Below the pieces are notes generated by a model, which saw only the letters and a program-made list of their open reading frames with translations, searched no databases and had not been told where the DNA came from. Shown piece by piece: positions 6,612 through 7,350 of a DNA stretch of 7,350 bases. The position numbers and the translations under genes were made by a program. The number at the start of each line of letters is the position of its first letter. Position 1 is the first letter of the stretch. Origin of the DNA: Clostridia bacterium (lineage in GTDB: Bacteria; Bacillota_A; Clostridia; Oscillospirales; Butyricicoccaceae). The stretch lies in the NCBI GenBank assembly GCA_017421885.1, contig JAFOHJ010000196.1, positions 1-7,350 of the forward strand, written 5' to 3'.

Positions 6612-6784
6612 GGCTTGTCACGGTAATTTTGATAGAAAGCGGCGGCGTGGGGTGCATCGCCGGTATGGAGTGGGGTGCATCCCCTCGGTAACAGTGCCTT
6701 TTGGGGTGCAATTCCCAAGCGTGATGGCCTCCATCAGCCCCAGAAATGACCGACTCAAATCGAGTGATTTGATGCAGTTTTTTT
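6612..6784. repeat. Cluster of short inverted repeats with TGGGGTGCA three times; possible dispersed element or structured RNA
   Basis: This gene-free stretch holds TGGGGTGCA at 6648-6656, 6671-6679 and 6702-6710. The first two copies share TGGGGTGCATC. Each copy lies at the tip of a small stem with different arms: CGGCG/CGCCG (6643-6647/6658-6662), GGGG/CCCC (6672-6675/6681-6684) and TTGGG/CCCAA (6701-6705/6714-6718). Two more stems follow: TGATGG/CCATCA (6722-6727/6731-6736) and TCAAATC/GATTTGA (6755-6761/6766-6772). A run of seven T ends at 6784. Spacings of 23 and 31 bases are not multiples of three, which argues against a repeated protein motif. One - strand frame stays open from 6733 to 6560 without a usable start and contains AAAFYQNYRDKPKRTS. 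From memory only, this resembles doubtful small predicted proteins in other gut Firmicutes, as expected of a dispersed noncoding repeat. Confidence 0.5.
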
Positions 6785-6807
6785 GAGAACTGAATTAGGC
6801 AAGCGAA

Positions 6808-6836
6808 AAGCCCACCGAGCGTTTCTCAGTGGGCTT
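6808..6836 (-). terminator. Rho-independent terminator of the methyltransferase-small gene unit
   Basis: AAGCCCAC (6808-6815) pairs with GTGGGCTT (6829-6836). After one mismatch the stem continues GAG/CTC (6817-6819/6825-6827) around CGTTT. Read on the - strand, the stem is followed by TTCGC, giving GGGCTTTTCGC. It lies 12 bases past the stop of the small - strand gene. Confidence 0.75.
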
Positions 6837-6848
6837 GGCTCTAATATG

Positions 6849-7007
6849 TCATGCGGTAATGGTTACTTTCTGCAACTCTGCGAATAGGGGTTCATAATTG
6901 CACTCACGCAATTCTTTGATTTCTTTTTCGTGGTGAGATGTGGCATAGTCTCTGATTTTTACTTTATCGCCTGTTGAGAGTTTTTCGCCATAACCGATCT
7001 TTTCCAC
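6849..7007 (-). CDS. Small hypothetical protein (52 aa), coupled to the methyltransferase gene
   Basis: A short gene starts at GTG 7007 and stops with TGA at 6851-6849. AAAGGG (7020-7015), inside the end of the methyltransferase gene, lies 7 bases upstream. The protein begins MEKIGYGEKLSTGDKVKIRDYATSH if GTG is read as Met, followed by a Glu/Lys-rich helix (HEKEIKELREC) and ends LQKVTITA. It is charged and soluble with one Cys, and I do not recognise it. It is in the same frame as the methyltransferase, separated by a single TAA and one CGA codon, so it is either a translationally coupled gene or the tail of a longer protein cut by a stop. A terminator 12 bases downstream supports it as the end of the transcript. 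Confidence 0.6.
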   Translation of the reverse strand: MEKIGYGEKLSTGDKVKIRDYATSHHEKEIKELRECNYEPLFAELQKVTITA

Positions 7008-7010
7008 TCG

Positions 7011-7349
7011 TTATCCCTTTCTCGCCCGAACCAAAAGCATCATAGGCCGCTTCATTTCCTCCGGCATCTGGTCACGCCACTGCTCTGGTGGCATTGCCTC
7101 CTCCACCGCTTCGATCACAAAACCGATTTTCAGCAGACCGTTCAGGATCTGGGTCAGGGTGTGATGATATTTCTTAACCTCATGCCCCAGGAAGTCGGTA
7201 ATTCTTTCGCCAGGATAATAGTAATCCGTCACTGGCCAGGTGCCGTCGGCAGCAAACTGTTGGTTCACACCCGCCGTGAAGGTAGGATGCTCGATGTTGA
7301 ACAGAAATACACCGCCGGGTTTCAGGGTTCGATAGATGCTCTGATAGAT
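7011..7349 (-). CDS. Class I SAM-dependent methyltransferase, C-terminal part (start lies right of the window)
   Basis: The frame is open to the right edge. The visible 112 residues begin IYQSIYRTLKPGGVFLFNIEHP, the late Rossmann-fold part of class I methyltransferases: the LKPGG turn is followed by a strand. A GTG at 7268 is internal. Downstream are WPVTDYYYPGERI, then KYHHTLTQILNGLLKIGFVIEAVEE, the helix and strand before the end, and EMKRPMMLLVRARKG, the usual last strand. The SAM-binding motif I is outside the window. This tail fits small-molecule methyltransferases of about 240-250 aa (Methyltransf_11/25 type). Substrate is unknown. It is followed by a 52-aa gene in the same frame and then a terminator; its promoter is outside the window. 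Confidence 0.88.
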   Translation of the reverse strand: MYQSIYRTLKPGGVFLFNIEHPTFTAGVNQQFAADGTWPVTDYYYPGERITDFLGHEVKKYHHTLTQILNGLLKIGFVIEAVEEAMPPEQWRDQMPEEMKRPMMLLVRARKG

Positions 7350-7350
7350 A

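Noticed and set aside
6618..6734. 38-codon - strand frame beginning MEAITLGNCTPKG
   Set aside because: It has no clear ribosome site, and its Cys-Thr-Pro pattern follows from the DNA repeats, whose spacing breaks the frame.
6702..6760. Resemblance of GGGGTGCAATTCCC to one arm of FMN or cobalamin riboswitches
   Set aside because: The other conserved blocks of those riboswitches are missing or out of order, and no suitable gene lies downstream on the + strand.
6601..6786. 61-codon + strand open frame starting in the hairpin
   Set aside because: Its ATG lies in the 3' arm of the 13-bp hairpin with no usable ribosome site; its Arg-rich product reflects the GGGGTGCA repeats read in mixed frames.
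1..7350. CRISPR array, tRNA, rRNA, integrase or transposase genes
   Set aside because: I saw no regularly spaced long repeats, tRNA-like cloverleafs or mobile-element protein motifs on either strand.

Overview
The window looks like a chromosomal piece of a Firmicute of the class Clostridia, probably a gut or rumen Lachnospiraceae/Oscillospiraceae relative. Reasons: strong AGGAGG-type ribosome sites, several rho-independent terminators, extended -10 (TGnTATAAT) promoters, and a gene set typical of those bacteria (a Cys-rich 4Fe-4S protein, a YtcJ-like amidohydrolase, a BspA-type leucine-rich-repeat protein, and a DUF2201 VWA protein paired with a MoxR ATPase). Taxonomy is inferred from style only.

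Layout. (1) 3-545 (+) is the 3' part of a 4Fe-4S binding protein whose start lies left of the window; it ends at a terminator (555-593). (2) 658-2205 (+) is a monocistronic metal-dependent amidohydrolase with its own extended -10 promoter. It converges, across a two-way terminator (2212-2244), on a small unknown gene at 2253-2456 (-). (3) A divergent intergenic region (2457-2608) holds the promoter of a three-gene + strand operon: an LRR_5 protein (2609-3580), a DUF2201-type VWA protein (3601-4959) and a MoxR-family AAA+ ATPase (4973-6481), closed by a terminator (6497-6524). (4) 6482-6848 has no convincing protein gene. It holds a second, perfect 13-bp hairpin (6578-6611) and a cluster of small inverted repeats in which TGGGGTGCA occurs three times. 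This looks like a dispersed repeat or a structured RNA. (5) From the right edge, on the - strand, come the C-terminal part of a class I SAM-dependent methyltransferase (7011-7349) and, in the same frame just after its stop, a 52-aa small gene (6849-7007), ending at a - strand terminator (6808-6836).

How the genes work together. The central operon is the only multi-gene system fully visible. MoxR ATPases and VWA proteins work as pairs elsewhere (RavA-ViaA is the known example): the ATPase remodels a target and the VWA partner acts as adaptor. The LRR protein, first in the operon, is a plausible substrate-recognition or scaffolding partner. The other genes appear unrelated housekeeping or accessory metabolism.

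Several gene starts were set by hand. The LRR protein should start at GTG 2609, because the upstream ATG lies inside the -10 box. The VWA protein starts at ATG 3601, the ATPase at ATG 4973 and the small - strand gene at ATG 2456. The two least understood parts are the 6560-6790 repeat cluster and the LRR-VWA-MoxR triad.
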